Positions 25,558-33,786 of a stretch of 64,000 nt of DNA are shown piece by piece. The translations under genes and the position numbers were made by a program. The notes under the pieces are model-generated. The model was not told the origin of the DNA. It did no database searches and was given only the letters and a program-made list of their open reading frames with translations. The DNA is taken from contig NZ_FZNP01000004.1 of NCBI RefSeq assembly GCF_900188105.1, positions 434,001-498,000 of the forward strand. Direction: 5' to 3'. Source of the stretch: Actinomadura mexicana. Lineage in GTDB: Bacteria; Actinomycetota; Actinomycetes; Streptosporangiales; Streptosporangiaceae. Position 1 is the first letter of the stretch. The number at the start of each line of letters is the position of its first letter.

Positions 25558-26728
25558 CGCGCGCCCCCGTCTCCCCGAGCGCCTCGGCGGCGGGTCCGCC
25601 GAGCGCCCGCGCCGCCTCCCGCACGCTCTCCCCGAACACGAGCACGCGCTCGGGCGGGACGGTCAGCGCGACCCGATCCCCCGGCGCGACCCGCTCGGGC
25701 GTCCTGAAGTGGATGACGCGCCCGCCGTCCGTCACGCCCTCGGCGGCGACCTCGCGGCCGTGGAACTCCGCCACCTCGACGCGGACCCGCACGAGGTCGC
25801 CGGCCGTCGCCGTGTCGGGGGACCCGGCGATCTGGAAGTCCTCCGGCCGGACGGCGGCGACGGCGCGCGGCCCGACGATCGGGCGGCGGCTCCGTCCGGT
25901 CAGGGTGAGCCCGTCCTCGCCGCCGAGCCGGACCGTTCCGTCGCCGGACGACAGGACGGGCAGCTCCAGCAGGTTCCGGTAGCCCATGAACCCGGCGATG
26001 TAGGTGCCGGCCGGGTGGGCGTAGACGTCCTCGGGGGTCCCGATCTGCTCGATCCGGCCCGAGCGCAGCACCACGACCCGGTCGGCGAGCGCGAGCGCCT
26101 CCTCCTGGTCGTGCGTCACGTAGACGGTGGTCAGTCCGAGGTCCTGGTGGATGCGCCGGATCTCGGTGCGCATCTGCACGCGGAGCTTGGCGTCCAGGTT
26201 GGACAGCGGCTCGTCCATCAGCACGAGCCTCGGCCGCAGCACGATCGCGCGGGCGATCGCGACCCGCTGCTGCTGGCCGCCCGACAGCTGCCCGGGCAGC
26301 TTGGCGGCGTGCTCGGTCAGCTCGACGGTGCGCAGCGCCTCGTCCACCCGCCGCGCGGTCTCCGCCTTCCCGACCCGCCGCACCGCCAGTCCGAACGCCA
26401 CGTTCCTGCGGACGGACAGGTGCGGGAACAGCGCGTAGTTCTGGAACACCATCCCGAACCCGCGCCGCTCCGGCGGGAGCGTGTCGATGCGCTCCTCGTC
26501 CAGCCAGATCGCGCCGCCGGACAGCGGCAGCAGCCCGGCCAGGCAGTTGAGCGCGGTCGACTTCCCGCATCCGGACGGTCCGAGCAGCGCGATGAACTCG
26601 CCGCCCTCGATCCGCAGGTCGAAACCGCTCAGCGCGGTCGCCTTCCCGAACCGCCGCGTGACGCCGTCCAGCCGCAGCCGCGAGAACCCCGCCCGCGCGT
26701 CCCGCTCCGTCGCGGTGCCCGCCGTCAT
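25547..26728 (-). CDS. ABC importer ATPase with C-terminal TOBE domain
   Basis: 393 residues. Walker A GPSGCGKST near 50-58, Q-loop VFQNYALFPHLSV, signature LSGGQQQRVAIARAI, Walker B LVLMDEPLSNLD and the switch histidine in YVTHDQEEA are all intact. Residues ~270-390 form a TOBE-type regulatory domain (AVRPEDFQIAG, VEVAEFHGREV). The start is the ATG at 26728, overlapping the binding-protein stop by ATGA. It powers the two downstream permeases. Confidence 0.93.
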   Translation of the reverse strand: MTAGTATERDARAGFSRLRLDGVTRRFGKATALSGFDLRIEGGEFIALLGPSGCGKSTALNCLAGLLPLSGGAIWLDEERIDTLPPERRGFGMVFQNYALFPHLSVRRNVAFGLAVRRVGKAETARRVDEALRTVELTEHAAKLPGQLSGGQQQRVAIARAIVLRPRLVLMDEPLSNLDAKLRVQMRTEIRRIHQDLGLTTVYVTHDQEEALALADRVVVLRSGRIEQIGTPEDVYAHPAGTYIAGFMGYRNLLELPVLSSGDGTVRLGGEDGLTLTGRSRRPIVGPRAVAAVRPEDFQIAGSPDTATAGDLVRVRVEVAEFHGREVAAEGVTDGGRVIHFRTPERVAPGDRVALTVPPERVLVFGESVREAARALGGPAAEALGETGARDGG

Positions 26729-27942
26729 GACTGCTTGACCTTCTGCCCGCCCACCTCGCGGTCCCAGCGGTCGAAGGCGGCGACGAGCGCCTTGGCGCCG
26801 AGGGGCGGGGCCGTGGGGTTGCCGGGGATGAGCGAGTCGTACTCCGGGCGGCCGTACTCCTTGATCGCCTTCTGGCTCTCGGCCGGGGCCATGTCGAGCG
26901 TCACCCCCTGCACGGCGGGGCCCGGGTAGAAGTAGCCCTTGTCGTAGGTGATCGCCTGCTGCTCCGGCCGGAGCGCGAACTTCACCAGGTCGAGCAGGAC
27001 GGCGAGCTTCCCGCCGGACACACCCTTCGGGACGACCATGTAGTGGGCGTCGGTGACCCAGGTGAAGCCCTCCAGTGGCTGGATCCGCACGTCCTTCGGC
27101 ACCTGGCCGAGGACGCGCGGGTTGATGTCCCAGCCGGTGGTGCTGAGGATGATGTCGCGGGTGCCCTCGCCCAGTTCCTTCATCGTCTGCGTGGTGCCGG
27201 TCGGGTAGTACTCGATGTAGCGGTCGAGGTCCCTGAGGTACGCCCAGGTCCTGGGCCAGCCGTTCGAGGGGTCCTTGGGGTCGGAGTCCTTGAGGATGTA
27301 GGGCAGGCCCATGAGCCACGTCCGTCCGGGGCCGGAGTTGGACGGGCGGGCGTACTCCAGCTTCTTCGGATGCGCCTTCGCCCAGGCCAGCAGGGCCTCG
27401 GCCGTCTTCGGCGGGTTCGGGACCCTCTTCGGGTCGTACTCCAGAAGCGGGCCCGAGGGGTAGTACGTCACGACGACGCCCCGGCCCTGCGCGAGGTCCT
27501 GCATCTTGGCGGCGGGCTCCAGGTACTGCGACCTCAGGTCGGGCAGCTTGGCGGCGTACCTGCCGGCGAGGTCGACCCACAAATTCTGCTCCAGCCCGGC
27601 GGAGAGGCCGTCGGTGCCGGTCAGCACGAGATCGATGTCGAGGCGTCCGGCGTCCTGCTGCGCCTTGACCTTGCCGGCCAGCTCGGGCGCGGTGGCCTTG
27701 GTGTAGGTGATCCTGCCGACGAGCTCCGGGTGCCGCTTCCGGTAGTTCTCGAAGATCTGCTGGGTGAGCTGGAGGTTGCCGGCGACGTCGATGATGTTGA
27801 GGGTGACGGGCTTGGACGGGAGCCGGACGTCCGAGGCGGCCGGTTCGGAGGCGGCGCCGCCCGAGTCGGGCGCCCCGCAGGCGGTCATCAGCAGGCCGGC
27901 GGCGGTGGCGAGGGTGAGGAGTGCGGATCGAGGAGTTCTCAT
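26725..27942 (-). CDS. Lipoprotein solute-binding protein of ABC importer
   Basis: 405 residues. The N-terminal signal ends in a lipobox (GLLMTAC, modified Cys22), so the mature protein is tethered outside the membrane. The remainder is a family-1-type extracellular binding protein (TLNIIDVAGNLQLTQQIFENYRKRHPEL; ILSTTGWDINPRVL; KFALRPEQQAITYDKGYFYPGPAV). It is the first structural gene after lacI, with GGAGGA before the ATG. The ligand is unknown; sugars, polyols, polyamines or phosphonates are all possible for this subclass. Confidence 0.9.
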   Translation of the reverse strand: MRTPRSALLTLATAAGLLMTACGAPDSGGAASEPAASDVRLPSKPVTLNIIDVAGNLQLTQQIFENYRKRHPELVGRITYTKATAPELAGKVKAQQDAGRLDIDLVLTGTDGLSAGLEQNLWVDLAGRYAAKLPDLRSQYLEPAAKMQDLAQGRGVVVTYYPSGPLLEYDPKRVPNPPKTAEALLAWAKAHPKKLEYARPSNSGPGRTWLMGLPYILKDSDPKDPSNGWPRTWAYLRDLDRYIEYYPTGTTQTMKELGEGTRDIILSTTGWDINPRVLGQVPKDVRIQPLEGFTWVTDAHYMVVPKGVSGGKLAVLLDLVKFALRPEQQAITYDKGYFYPGPAVQGVTLDMAPAESQKAIKEYGRPEYDSLIPGNPTAPPLGAKALVAAFDRWDREVGGQKVKQS

Positions 27943-27987
27943 GGCGGATCCTCCAGGCAGGACGTGCGGTCCTACGGGCTGGGCCGG

Positions 27988-29031
27988 TCACGCCGGCCCG
28001 GTGGTGCCTCTGATCAGCAGTCGGGTCGCCAGCTCGGTGGCCGGCGGCAGCGGTGGCGCCTTGGGCGCCCGGGGGTCGAGCATCGCGTGCACGGTCGCGG
28101 CGGCCGCCCGCGACAGCGCGTTGACGGGCATGGCCACGCTGGTGAGCGGCGGGTTGGTCATCGAGGCCATCGGGACGTCGTCGAACCCGACGATGCTGAG
28201 CTCGCCGGGCACCGGCACGCCGCGGGCGGCGAGCCGGGACAGCACGCCGAGCGCGACCAGGTCGTTGTAGGCGAACACCGCGGTGACGCCCGCGGCGAGC
28301 ACCTCGTCCGCCGCCCGGTACCCGCCGGTGAAGCGCGGCTCGTACGGCCCGAGGTCCACCAGCCCGATGCCGCGCTCCGCGCAGGCGGCGCCGAGGAGCC
28401 GGCGCCGCTGCCGGTTGGACCAGGAGTTGGCGGGGCCGGACAGGTAGGCGCAGCGGCGGTGGCCGAGCGCGTGGACGTGCGCGACCGCCTGCTCCATGCC
28501 GGGCCGGAAGTCCAGCAGGACCGAGGGCGCCGCCCCGCTGGTCCGGTTCGCCAGCACCACGGCGGTTTTGGCCGCGACGGCGCGCAGCCGCGCCCCGGTC
28601 ATGCGCGGGGCGCACAGGATCAGCCCGTCCACCCGCTCCACCATGGCCTCGGCCAGCCGGACCTCCGTCGCGGTGTCCTCGTCGGTGTCGGCAAGGAACA
28701 CCGCGTACTCGGTGTCCCGGAAGTAGGCCTCGACGCCCTTGATGAACGGCGCGAAGAACGGGTTGGCGATGTCGGGGACGATCAGGCCGACGTTGCGGGT
28801 CCGCCCGAGGACCAGCGACTGCGCCGCCCGGTTCGGCCGGTACCCCAGCCGTTCGGCGCATTCGAGCACGCGCCGCCGGGTCTCGGCGTTCACGAGCTCG
28901 GGATTGTTCAGGGCGCGCGAAACCGTGGATGGCGACACCCCGGCGAGGCTCGCCACGGCCCGGATCGAGGCCCGGGGGCCCTCGGCGCCGCGGCGGCCGG
29001 TCGCGCCTCCGCCGGTGCCCGCGCCGCCCAT
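27988..29031 (-). CDS. LacI-family transcriptional regulator
   Basis: 347 residues. The HTH and hinge are classic (SIRAVASLAGVSPSTVSRALNNP, ETRRRVLECAERLGYRPNRAAQSL). The periplasmic-binding-like effector domain follows (VGLIVPDIANPFFAPFIKGVE, SIVGFDDVPMASMTNPPLTSV). It heads the ABC importer operon on the same strand, 45 bases before the binding-protein gene. A LacI-type operator 13 bases upstream of its start predicts repression of itself and the operon, relieved by the imported substrate. Confidence 0.92.
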   Translation of the reverse strand: MGGAGTGGGATGRRGAEGPRASIRAVASLAGVSPSTVSRALNNPELVNAETRRRVLECAERLGYRPNRAAQSLVLGRTRNVGLIVPDIANPFFAPFIKGVEAYFRDTEYAVFLADTDEDTATEVRLAEAMVERVDGLILCAPRMTGARLRAVAAKTAVVLANRTSGAAPSVLLDFRPGMEQAVAHVHALGHRRCAYLSGPANSWSNRQRRRLLGAACAERGIGLVDLGPYEPRFTGGYRAADEVLAAGVTAVFAYNDLVALGVLSRLAARGVPVPGELSIVGFDDVPMASMTNPPLTSVAMPVNALSRAAAATVHAMLDPRAPKAPPLPPATELATRLLIRGTTGPA

Positions 29032-29043
29032 GCCCAGGATTAT

Positions 29044-29055
29044 GAAAACGTTTGC
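29044..29055 (-). promoter_or_regulatory. LacI-type operator
   Basis: GAAAACGTTTGC has the central AACGTT with the TG/CA-like flanks of LacI-family operators. It lies directly upstream of the lacI start, in a short stretch richer in A and T than its surroundings. Confidence 0.6.
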
Positions 29056-29194
29056 GGAACAGTGTCAACAAGCGCGGCGAGAAACCCTGGCCGGTCGGCT
29101 TCGCGGATCTGGATGAATTCGGCAACACGGGTCTCCCGGGCCTGCGGGTCCTCGCCGGGTGTCGGCAACAGTCGCCAATCGGCACCGGGGACTC

Positions 29195-29227
29195 TTGCCA
29201 CAAAACGATCATCATGGCTAGATGATC
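29195..29227 (+). promoter_or_regulatory. Candidate promoter and inverted repeat upstream of leader ORF
   Basis: TTGCCA (29195-29200) and TAGATG (29219-29224) are 18 bases apart, a moderate promoter match. GATCATC (29207-29213) and GATGATC (29221-29227) form perfect 7-base arms around a 7-base spacer that overlap the -10. This could drive the leader ORF and the MFS-methyltransferase operon. Confidence 0.4.
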
Positions 29228-29329
29228 AAGAGTTCCGCGGAAGCCGCGCCCCTCGGGTTCGGCGGCCGGTTCCGGGGCTGAGCACCGCTGAGTGATCAGG
29301 ATCCGCCGGAAGGTGAAGGAGGTGTTCGG

Positions 29330-29359
29330 GTGACCCGCATGGACAGCACGTGGCCGTAA
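29330..29359 (+). CDS. Nine-codon leader peptide ORF upstream of exporter operon
   Basis: GTG-started ORF encoding MTRMDSTWP and ending in TAA. AAGGAGGTG at 29316-29324 is the best ribosome site in this part of the window and sits 5-7 bases before the GTG, whereas the exporter itself has only a poor site. A 13-base-pair hairpin follows 22 bases after the stop. The set has the form of an antibiotic-responsive attenuator: a ribosome stalled on the leader would change folding of the downstream RNA. The peptide is too short for any other test. Confidence 0.5.
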   Translation: MTRMDSTWP

Positions 29360-29381
29360 CCCGTTGATGACTTCGACCGCG

Positions 29382-29414
29382 CGGCCGGCCACCGGTCTCG
29401 TCCGGGGCCGGCCG
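29382..29414 (+). promoter_or_regulatory. Stable hairpin between leader ORF and exporter start
   Basis: 29382-29390 pairs with 29406-29414 (nine perfect pairs). After a single bulged A (29391), 29392-29395 pairs with 29402-29405, leaving the loop TCTCGT. No U-tract follows. The hairpin ends 32 bases before the TTG start and could control translation or transcription of the exporter. Confidence 0.55.
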
Positions 29415-29445
29415 TCGCCGGGGTGCGCCGCCCGATGGGAATGAC

Positions 29446-30696
29446 TTGTCCGCGACCGCAGAACGGCCGCCGGGGTACCGGGAACTCCTCGCGCTGACGG
29501 AGTATCGCGCGGTGTCCGCCGCGAGCGTGTTCTCCTGGAGCGGGGACTACCTGTGCAAGGCCGCTGTGGCGCTGCTGGTGTTCGAGCGCACCGGCTCGGC
29601 GCTGACCGCAGCGGCGGCGTTCGCCCTGGGCTATCTGCCGTGGCTGACCGTGGGGCCGCTGCTGGCGGCCGTGGCCGAACGGTATCCCCCGCGCTCGGTG
29701 ATGATCTACTGCGATCTCGCCCGGGCGGCGCTCATCGGCCTGACCGCCCTGCCCGGCCTGCCGGTACCGGGCCTGCTCGTGCTTCTGCTGGCCGGTGGAC
29801 TGCCGACCCCCGCGTTCGAGGCGGCTCGTTCCGCGCAGCTGCCGCAGATCCTGACCGGCGACCGGTATCCGCTCGGCGTCGCCTTCAACAACGCCCTCTT
29901 CCATCTCGCCCAGGTCGCCGGATACGCGGCCGGAGGGATGATCGCCGCCTACGACCCGCATCTCGCGCTGCTGCTGAACGCCCTCACCTTCCTCGGCTCG
30001 GCCTTCCTGCTGCACCGGTACGTCGCTCCCCGGCCCGCCGCCCTCGCGGCCGCCCGCCGCACCGGCCTGTGGCACGAGACCCGCCAAGGGCTCGCCGTGA
30101 TCTTCGGCGACCCGCTGCTGCGCGCTGTCGCGTTCATCAGTTTCGGCGTGGTGACCTTCGTGATCGTCCCCGAGGGCCTGGCGGCGGCCTGGGCGGCCGA
30201 CCTGGACGGCGGTGGCATGGCCCAGGGCCTCATCATGGCCGCCAACCCGATCGGCGTCGCCGTCGGCGGCCTGGTCCTGACCCGGCTGCTGCGGCCGCGG
30301 ACCCGGACCCGGCTGATCCGCCCGCTGGCGGTTCTGGCGCCCCTGGCCCTGGTCCCCGCGCTGCTCGCGCCGCCACTGGCCGGCGTGCTGGTCCTGGTCA
30401 CCGCCTCCGGTGTGATCATGTCGCTGCTGCTGCCCGCCGCCCAGGCGCTGTTCGCCCGGGAGGTGCCGCACGAGTACCGGGCCCGGGCGTTCGGTGTCAT
30501 GAACGGCGGCGTCCAACTCGCCCAGGGCACCGCGATCCTGACCGCCGGCGCCCTCAGTGAACGCCTGCCCACCTCGACCGTGATCGGGGCCTGGTGCGCC
30601 GCCGGAACGGTCCTGATGGTCCTGGCCGCCCACCGGCCGCTCACCCGCCCCGAGCCGTCCGTCCTCACTCCCGTCCCAGCCTTGGAGACACGATGA
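29446..30696 (+). CDS. MFS exporter
   Basis: 416-residue transporter with about twelve hydrophobic helices. Family traits include LGYLPWLTVGPLLAAVAERYPPRSVMIYCDLARAALIG and the second-half VPHEYRARAFGVMNGGVQLAQGTAIL, as in MFS drug exporters of the enterobactin/tetracenomycin-like group. The start is taken as TTG at 29446, with only a weak GGGA upstream; no better in-frame start is visible. The downstream methyltransferase overlaps by ATGA. Together with the leader ORF this suggests an inducible resistance operon. Substrate unknown. Confidence 0.85.
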   Translation: MSATAERPPGYRELLALTEYRAVSAASVFSWSGDYLCKAAVALLVFERTGSALTAAAAFALGYLPWLTVGPLLAAVAERYPPRSVMIYCDLARAALIGLTALPGLPVPGLLVLLLAGGLPTPAFEAARSAQLPQILTGDRYPLGVAFNNALFHLAQVAGYAAGGMIAAYDPHLALLLNALTFLGSAFLLHRYVAPRPAALAAARRTGLWHETRQGLAVIFGDPLLRAVAFISFGVVTFVIVPEGLAAAWAADLDGGGMAQGLIMAANPIGVAVGGLVLTRLLRPRTRTRLIRPLAVLAPLALVPALLAPPLAGVLVLVTASGVIMSLLLPAAQALFAREVPHEYRARAFGVMNGGVQLAQGTAILTAGALSERLPTSTVIGAWCAAGTVLMVLAAHRPLTRPEPSVLTPVPALETR

Positions 30697-31535
30697 ACCT
30701 CCCGCCGGCCGACGCCCCCGGCAGCGCCGCGGAGAACGAGACCGGTGACGAAGGACGAGGCCACCGGGAAGAACGGGTGCACCGTCCCGGGCCTCGCATC
30801 GGCGACGCGGTCGGGGACATGCTGCTCGCCGCCTACCGGGCGTCTCTGGATCCGGCCGCCGATCCGGTCCTGCAGATCGCCGAACGTGACGACGGACTGG
30901 TGGTCCCCCTTCCCGTCGCGCCCTGGATCGCCGCGATCGACCACTGGCCTGGCGAAGAACGCCAGGCGCTGGAACTGGTCAAGGGCAAGGTTCTGGACAT
31001 CGGCGCCGGCGGCGGGCGGGCCGCACGCGCGCTGCTCGACCGGGGGCATGAGGTCACCGCGCTCGACGTCTCACCGGGTGCGCTGGAGGTGTGCCGACGG
31101 CAGGGCATCCGATCCGCCGTTCTCGGCACGGTCGACGAGCACGCCGCGGCCGGGCGCCGCTACGACAGTTTCCTCCTGTTGGGGGCCAACCTCGGCCTGT
31201 TGGGAAGCCGCGAGCAGGCACCCGGGTTCCTGCGGGCCCTGGCAGCGATGGCCGCACCCGGGGCGGTCATCGTCGGTCACGGCCGGAACCTGACCGATTC
31301 CGACGACCCGATGCACCTGTCCTACAACCGGCGCAACCTGCGGGCCGGCCGCATCGCGGGGCAACGCACCCTGCGGATCCGCTACCGGGACGTGGCCACG
31401 CCCTGGTTCCCCTACCTGAACCTGGCTCCGCGCGAACTCGCCGAACTCACTACCGGCACCGGCTGGGAACTCACCGACATCACCCACTTCGAGAGCTCAC
31501 CGTCCGGCTACACCGCCACCCTCCACCATCAGTAG
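30693..31535 (+). CDS. Class I SAM-dependent methyltransferase
   Basis: 280 residues. The SAM-binding signature VLDIGAGGGRAARALLDRG is followed by an acidic strand end (VTALDVSP) and a later LLLGANLGLLGS. The N-terminal ~45 residues are charged and variable. GGAG precedes the ATG, which overlaps the exporter stop by 4 bases, so expression is coupled. A small-molecule methyltransferase paired with an exporter could inactivate and expel a toxic compound; a target in rRNA is less likely from sequence, since no Rossmann-ErmB-type motif is seen. Confidence 0.85.
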   Translation: MNLPPADAPGSAAENETGDEGRGHREERVHRPGPRIGDAVGDMLLAAYRASLDPAADPVLQIAERDDGLVVPLPVAPWIAAIDHWPGEERQALELVKGKVLDIGAGGGRAARALLDRGHEVTALDVSPGALEVCRRQGIRSAVLGTVDEHAAAGRRYDSFLLLGANLGLLGSREQAPGFLRALAAMAAPGAVIVGHGRNLTDSDDPMHLSYNRRNLRAGRIAGQRTLRIRYRDVATPWFPYLNLAPRELAELTTGTGWELTDITHFESSPSGYTATLHHQ

Positions 31536-31549
31536 GCCGGCCCGCGCGG

Positions 31550-33262
31550 TCAGGCGGCGCCGCGGCCCGCCTTCTGCGGCGCGGGCTCGGCGGCGACGTC
31601 GTCGTCGTGCACGTACCGGCGCCCGCGCAGCAGCGACACCAGCGCCGCCACCAGCGACATCGCGATCGCCAGACCGAACACGATGACCAGGCCGTGGTGG
31701 AACGGCTCGGAGATCAGGTGCGGGAAGTACGAGCGGCCGGTGAGGGTGGCCGCGTCGTCCGGCGCGAGCCCGCCGAGCACGTTGAACTGAGCGAGCAGGT
31801 TCTGGATCGGGTTGTAGCCGAGGAACGCCGCGAACAGGGTGCCGACCGGCGGCAGCTCGCCCACCCGCGCGGCCGGCCCGGCCGGGACGCCGTGCTCGGT
31901 CAGGCCCTGCGTCAGCGTCCTCGGCAGCGTGTCGGCCAGGCCGGCGATCATCAGCGAGAAGAACACGCCGATCGACAGCACCATGCCGGCGTTCATGAAG
32001 GTGGCGCGCATCCCGGAGGCCACGCCGCGCTGGTCCGCCGGGACCGAGTTCATGATCGCGGTGGTGTTGGGGGCGGCGAACAGCCCGGAGCCGATCCCGT
32101 TGAGGAAGATCAGCAGGGCGAAGGCGGCATACCCGAAGTCGGTCGGGATCACCAGCAGCCCGGCGAACGCCAGCGCCGACAGCACCAGCCCGCCGGAGGC
32201 GAACGCGCGGGCGCCGTGCCGGTCGGACAGGTGCCCGGAGATCGGCCCGGCGACCAGGAAGCCGGCGGTGAGCGGCAGCAGGTAGATGCCCGCCCACAGC
32301 GGGGTGTCCTCGTAGTCGTAGCCGTGCAGCGGCAGCCAGATGCCCTGCAGCCAGATGATCAGCATGAACTGCATCCCGCCGCGCGAGATCGCGGCGAGCA
32401 GCCCGGCCAGGTTGCCGGCCGCGAACGCCCGGATGCGGAACAGGCTCAGGTGGAACATCGGCTGCTCGACCCTGGTCTCGATCCAGCAGAACAGCGCCAG
32501 GACGGCGACGCCGCCGATCACCCCGCCGAGCACCCAGGGGTTCGTCCAGCCCATGTCGTGCCCGCCGTAGGGCTGGATGCCGTAGGTGATCGCGGCGAGC
32601 AGCGCGGTCAGCCCGGCCGCGAACGTCACGTTGCCGAGCCAGTCGATCCTCGCGCCGACCGCTGGCTTGGCGGTCTCGACCAGGCTCCGGTACGCCCAGA
32701 TCGTCCCGACGATCCCGATGGGCGCCGAGGCGAAGAACACCAGCCGCCAGTTGATCTCGCTCAGCAGCCCGCCGGCGACGAGGCCGATGAACGTCCCGGC
32801 GATGCCCGCGACCTGGTTGACGCCCATCGCCATGCCGCGCCGGTGGGCGGGGAACGCGTCGGTGAGGATCGCGGCCGAGTTCGCCATCAGCATGGCGCCG
32901 CCGATCCCCTGGAGCACCCGCCAGCCGATGAGCCAGAGCGCACCGGCGCCCCCGTGCAGCGGGTCGAGCGCCAGCACGAGCGTCCCGACCGTGAAGACCG
33001 CGAACCCGGCGTTGTACATCCGGACGCGCCCGAACATGTCCCCGAGCCGCCCGAGCGTCACCACCAGCACGGCCGAGACGAGCATGTAGCCCATCAGCAT
33101 CCAGAGCAGGTAGCTGACATTGCCCGGTTCGAGGGGGTCCAGATGGATGCCGCGGAAGATCGCCGGCAGCGAGATGATCACGATCGAGGAGTTGACCGTG
33201 GCCAGCAGCATGCCGAGCGTCGTGTTGCTCAGCGCGATCCACGGATAGTGCTCGGACGGCAC
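31550..33262 (-). CDS. MFS drug-resistance transporter, DHA2 (14-helix) family
   Basis: 570 residues with about fourteen helices. DHA2 motifs: the first-helix LLATVNSSIVIISLPAI, motif A GRLGDMFGRVRMYNAG, and LQGIGGAMLMANSAAILTDAFP around motif C. A long extracellular loop (~430-490) follows the twelfth helix or so. Translation starts at GTG. It is divergent from the PPOX oxidoreductase gene and shares an 86-base control region with a short inverted repeat. Likely proton-driven efflux of hydrophobic compounds. Confidence 0.92.
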   Translation of the reverse strand: MPSEHYPWIALSNTTLGMLLATVNSSIVIISLPAIFRGIHLDPLEPGNVSYLLWMLMGYMLVSAVLVVTLGRLGDMFGRVRMYNAGFAVFTVGTLVLALDPLHGGAGALWLIGWRVLQGIGGAMLMANSAAILTDAFPAHRRGMAMGVNQVAGIAGTFIGLVAGGLLSEINWRLVFFASAPIGIVGTIWAYRSLVETAKPAVGARIDWLGNVTFAAGLTALLAAITYGIQPYGGHDMGWTNPWVLGGVIGGVAVLALFCWIETRVEQPMFHLSLFRIRAFAAGNLAGLLAAISRGGMQFMLIIWLQGIWLPLHGYDYEDTPLWAGIYLLPLTAGFLVAGPISGHLSDRHGARAFASGGLVLSALAFAGLLVIPTDFGYAAFALLIFLNGIGSGLFAAPNTTAIMNSVPADQRGVASGMRATFMNAGMVLSIGVFFSLMIAGLADTLPRTLTQGLTEHGVPAGPAARVGELPPVGTLFAAFLGYNPIQNLLAQFNVLGGLAPDDAATLTGRSYFPHLISEPFHHGLVIVFGLAIAMSLVAALVSLLRGRRYVHDDDVAAEPAPQKAGRGAA

Positions 33263-33284
33263 GCCGCCCCCTCCCCGTCTCAGA

Positions 33285-33303
33285 TAGTTTCTTACGCTAA
33301 CTA
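33285..33303. promoter_or_regulatory. Inverted repeat in divergent MFS/PPOX region
   Basis: TAGTT (33285-33289) and AACTA (33299-33303) are the arms of a 19-base imperfect palindrome in an A/T-rich island, 23 bases before the exporter start. It resembles operators of MarR-type regulators, though none is encoded next to it. Confidence 0.4.
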
Positions 33304-33348
33304 ATCATAAACCCATCGAATCCGGCCAGCCCGGATAGGCTTCCAACG

Positions 33349-33750
33349 GTGGACGGACGACACCGGCTGGACCTCACCGACGAGCGCCTCATCGCCTTCT
33401 GGCGGGAACGCCACCTGTGCACCCTCGTCACCCTGCGCCCGGACGGCACCCCGCACTCGGTCCCCGTCGGCGCGACGCTGGACGGCGGCACCGTCCGCGT
33501 GATCACCTCGGCCTCCTCGGCGAAGGCCCGCCACGTCCGCCACGCCGGCGCGTCCGGCCTGCCCGTCGCCGTCACGCAGGTGGACGGCCGCCGCTGGTCG
33601 ACCATCGAGGGCCGCGCCGTCCTGCGGACAGAGCCTGGTTCCGTGGCGCATGCGGAGGATCTCTACACCGCCCGCTACAAGCCGCCGCGCCCGAACCCGA
33701 ACCGCGTCGTAATAGAGATCACCGCCACCCGGGTTCTGGGCAACCTCTGA
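33349..33750 (+). CDS. PPOX-class F420-dependent oxidoreductase
   Basis: 133-residue split-barrel flavin/deazaflavin enzyme. FWRERHLCTLVTLRPDGTPHSVPVGATLDGGTVRVITSASSAKARHVRHAG is the typical N-terminal half (shown in part), followed by VDGRRWSTIEGRAVLRTEP. Actinobacterial members of this size generally bind F420, or act as F420/biliverdin reductases. The start is GTG at 33349, with little leader sequence. A hairpin follows the stop. Confidence 0.85.
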   Translation: MDGRHRLDLTDERLIAFWRERHLCTLVTLRPDGTPHSVPVGATLDGGTVRVITSASSAKARHVRHAGASGLPVAVTQVDGRRWSTIEGRAVLRTEPGSVAHAEDLYTARYKPPRPNPNRVVIEITATRVLGNL

Positions 33751-33774
33751 CACCGGCCCAGGCGGCGGCCGGTG
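33751..33774. terminator. Hairpin between convergent genes
   Basis: CACCGGCC (33751-33758) and GGCCGGTG (33767-33774) form an 8-base-pair stem directly after the PPOX stop and just before the stop of the convergent gene. Confidence 0.5.
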
Positions 33775-33786
33775 CGACGGCGCCGG

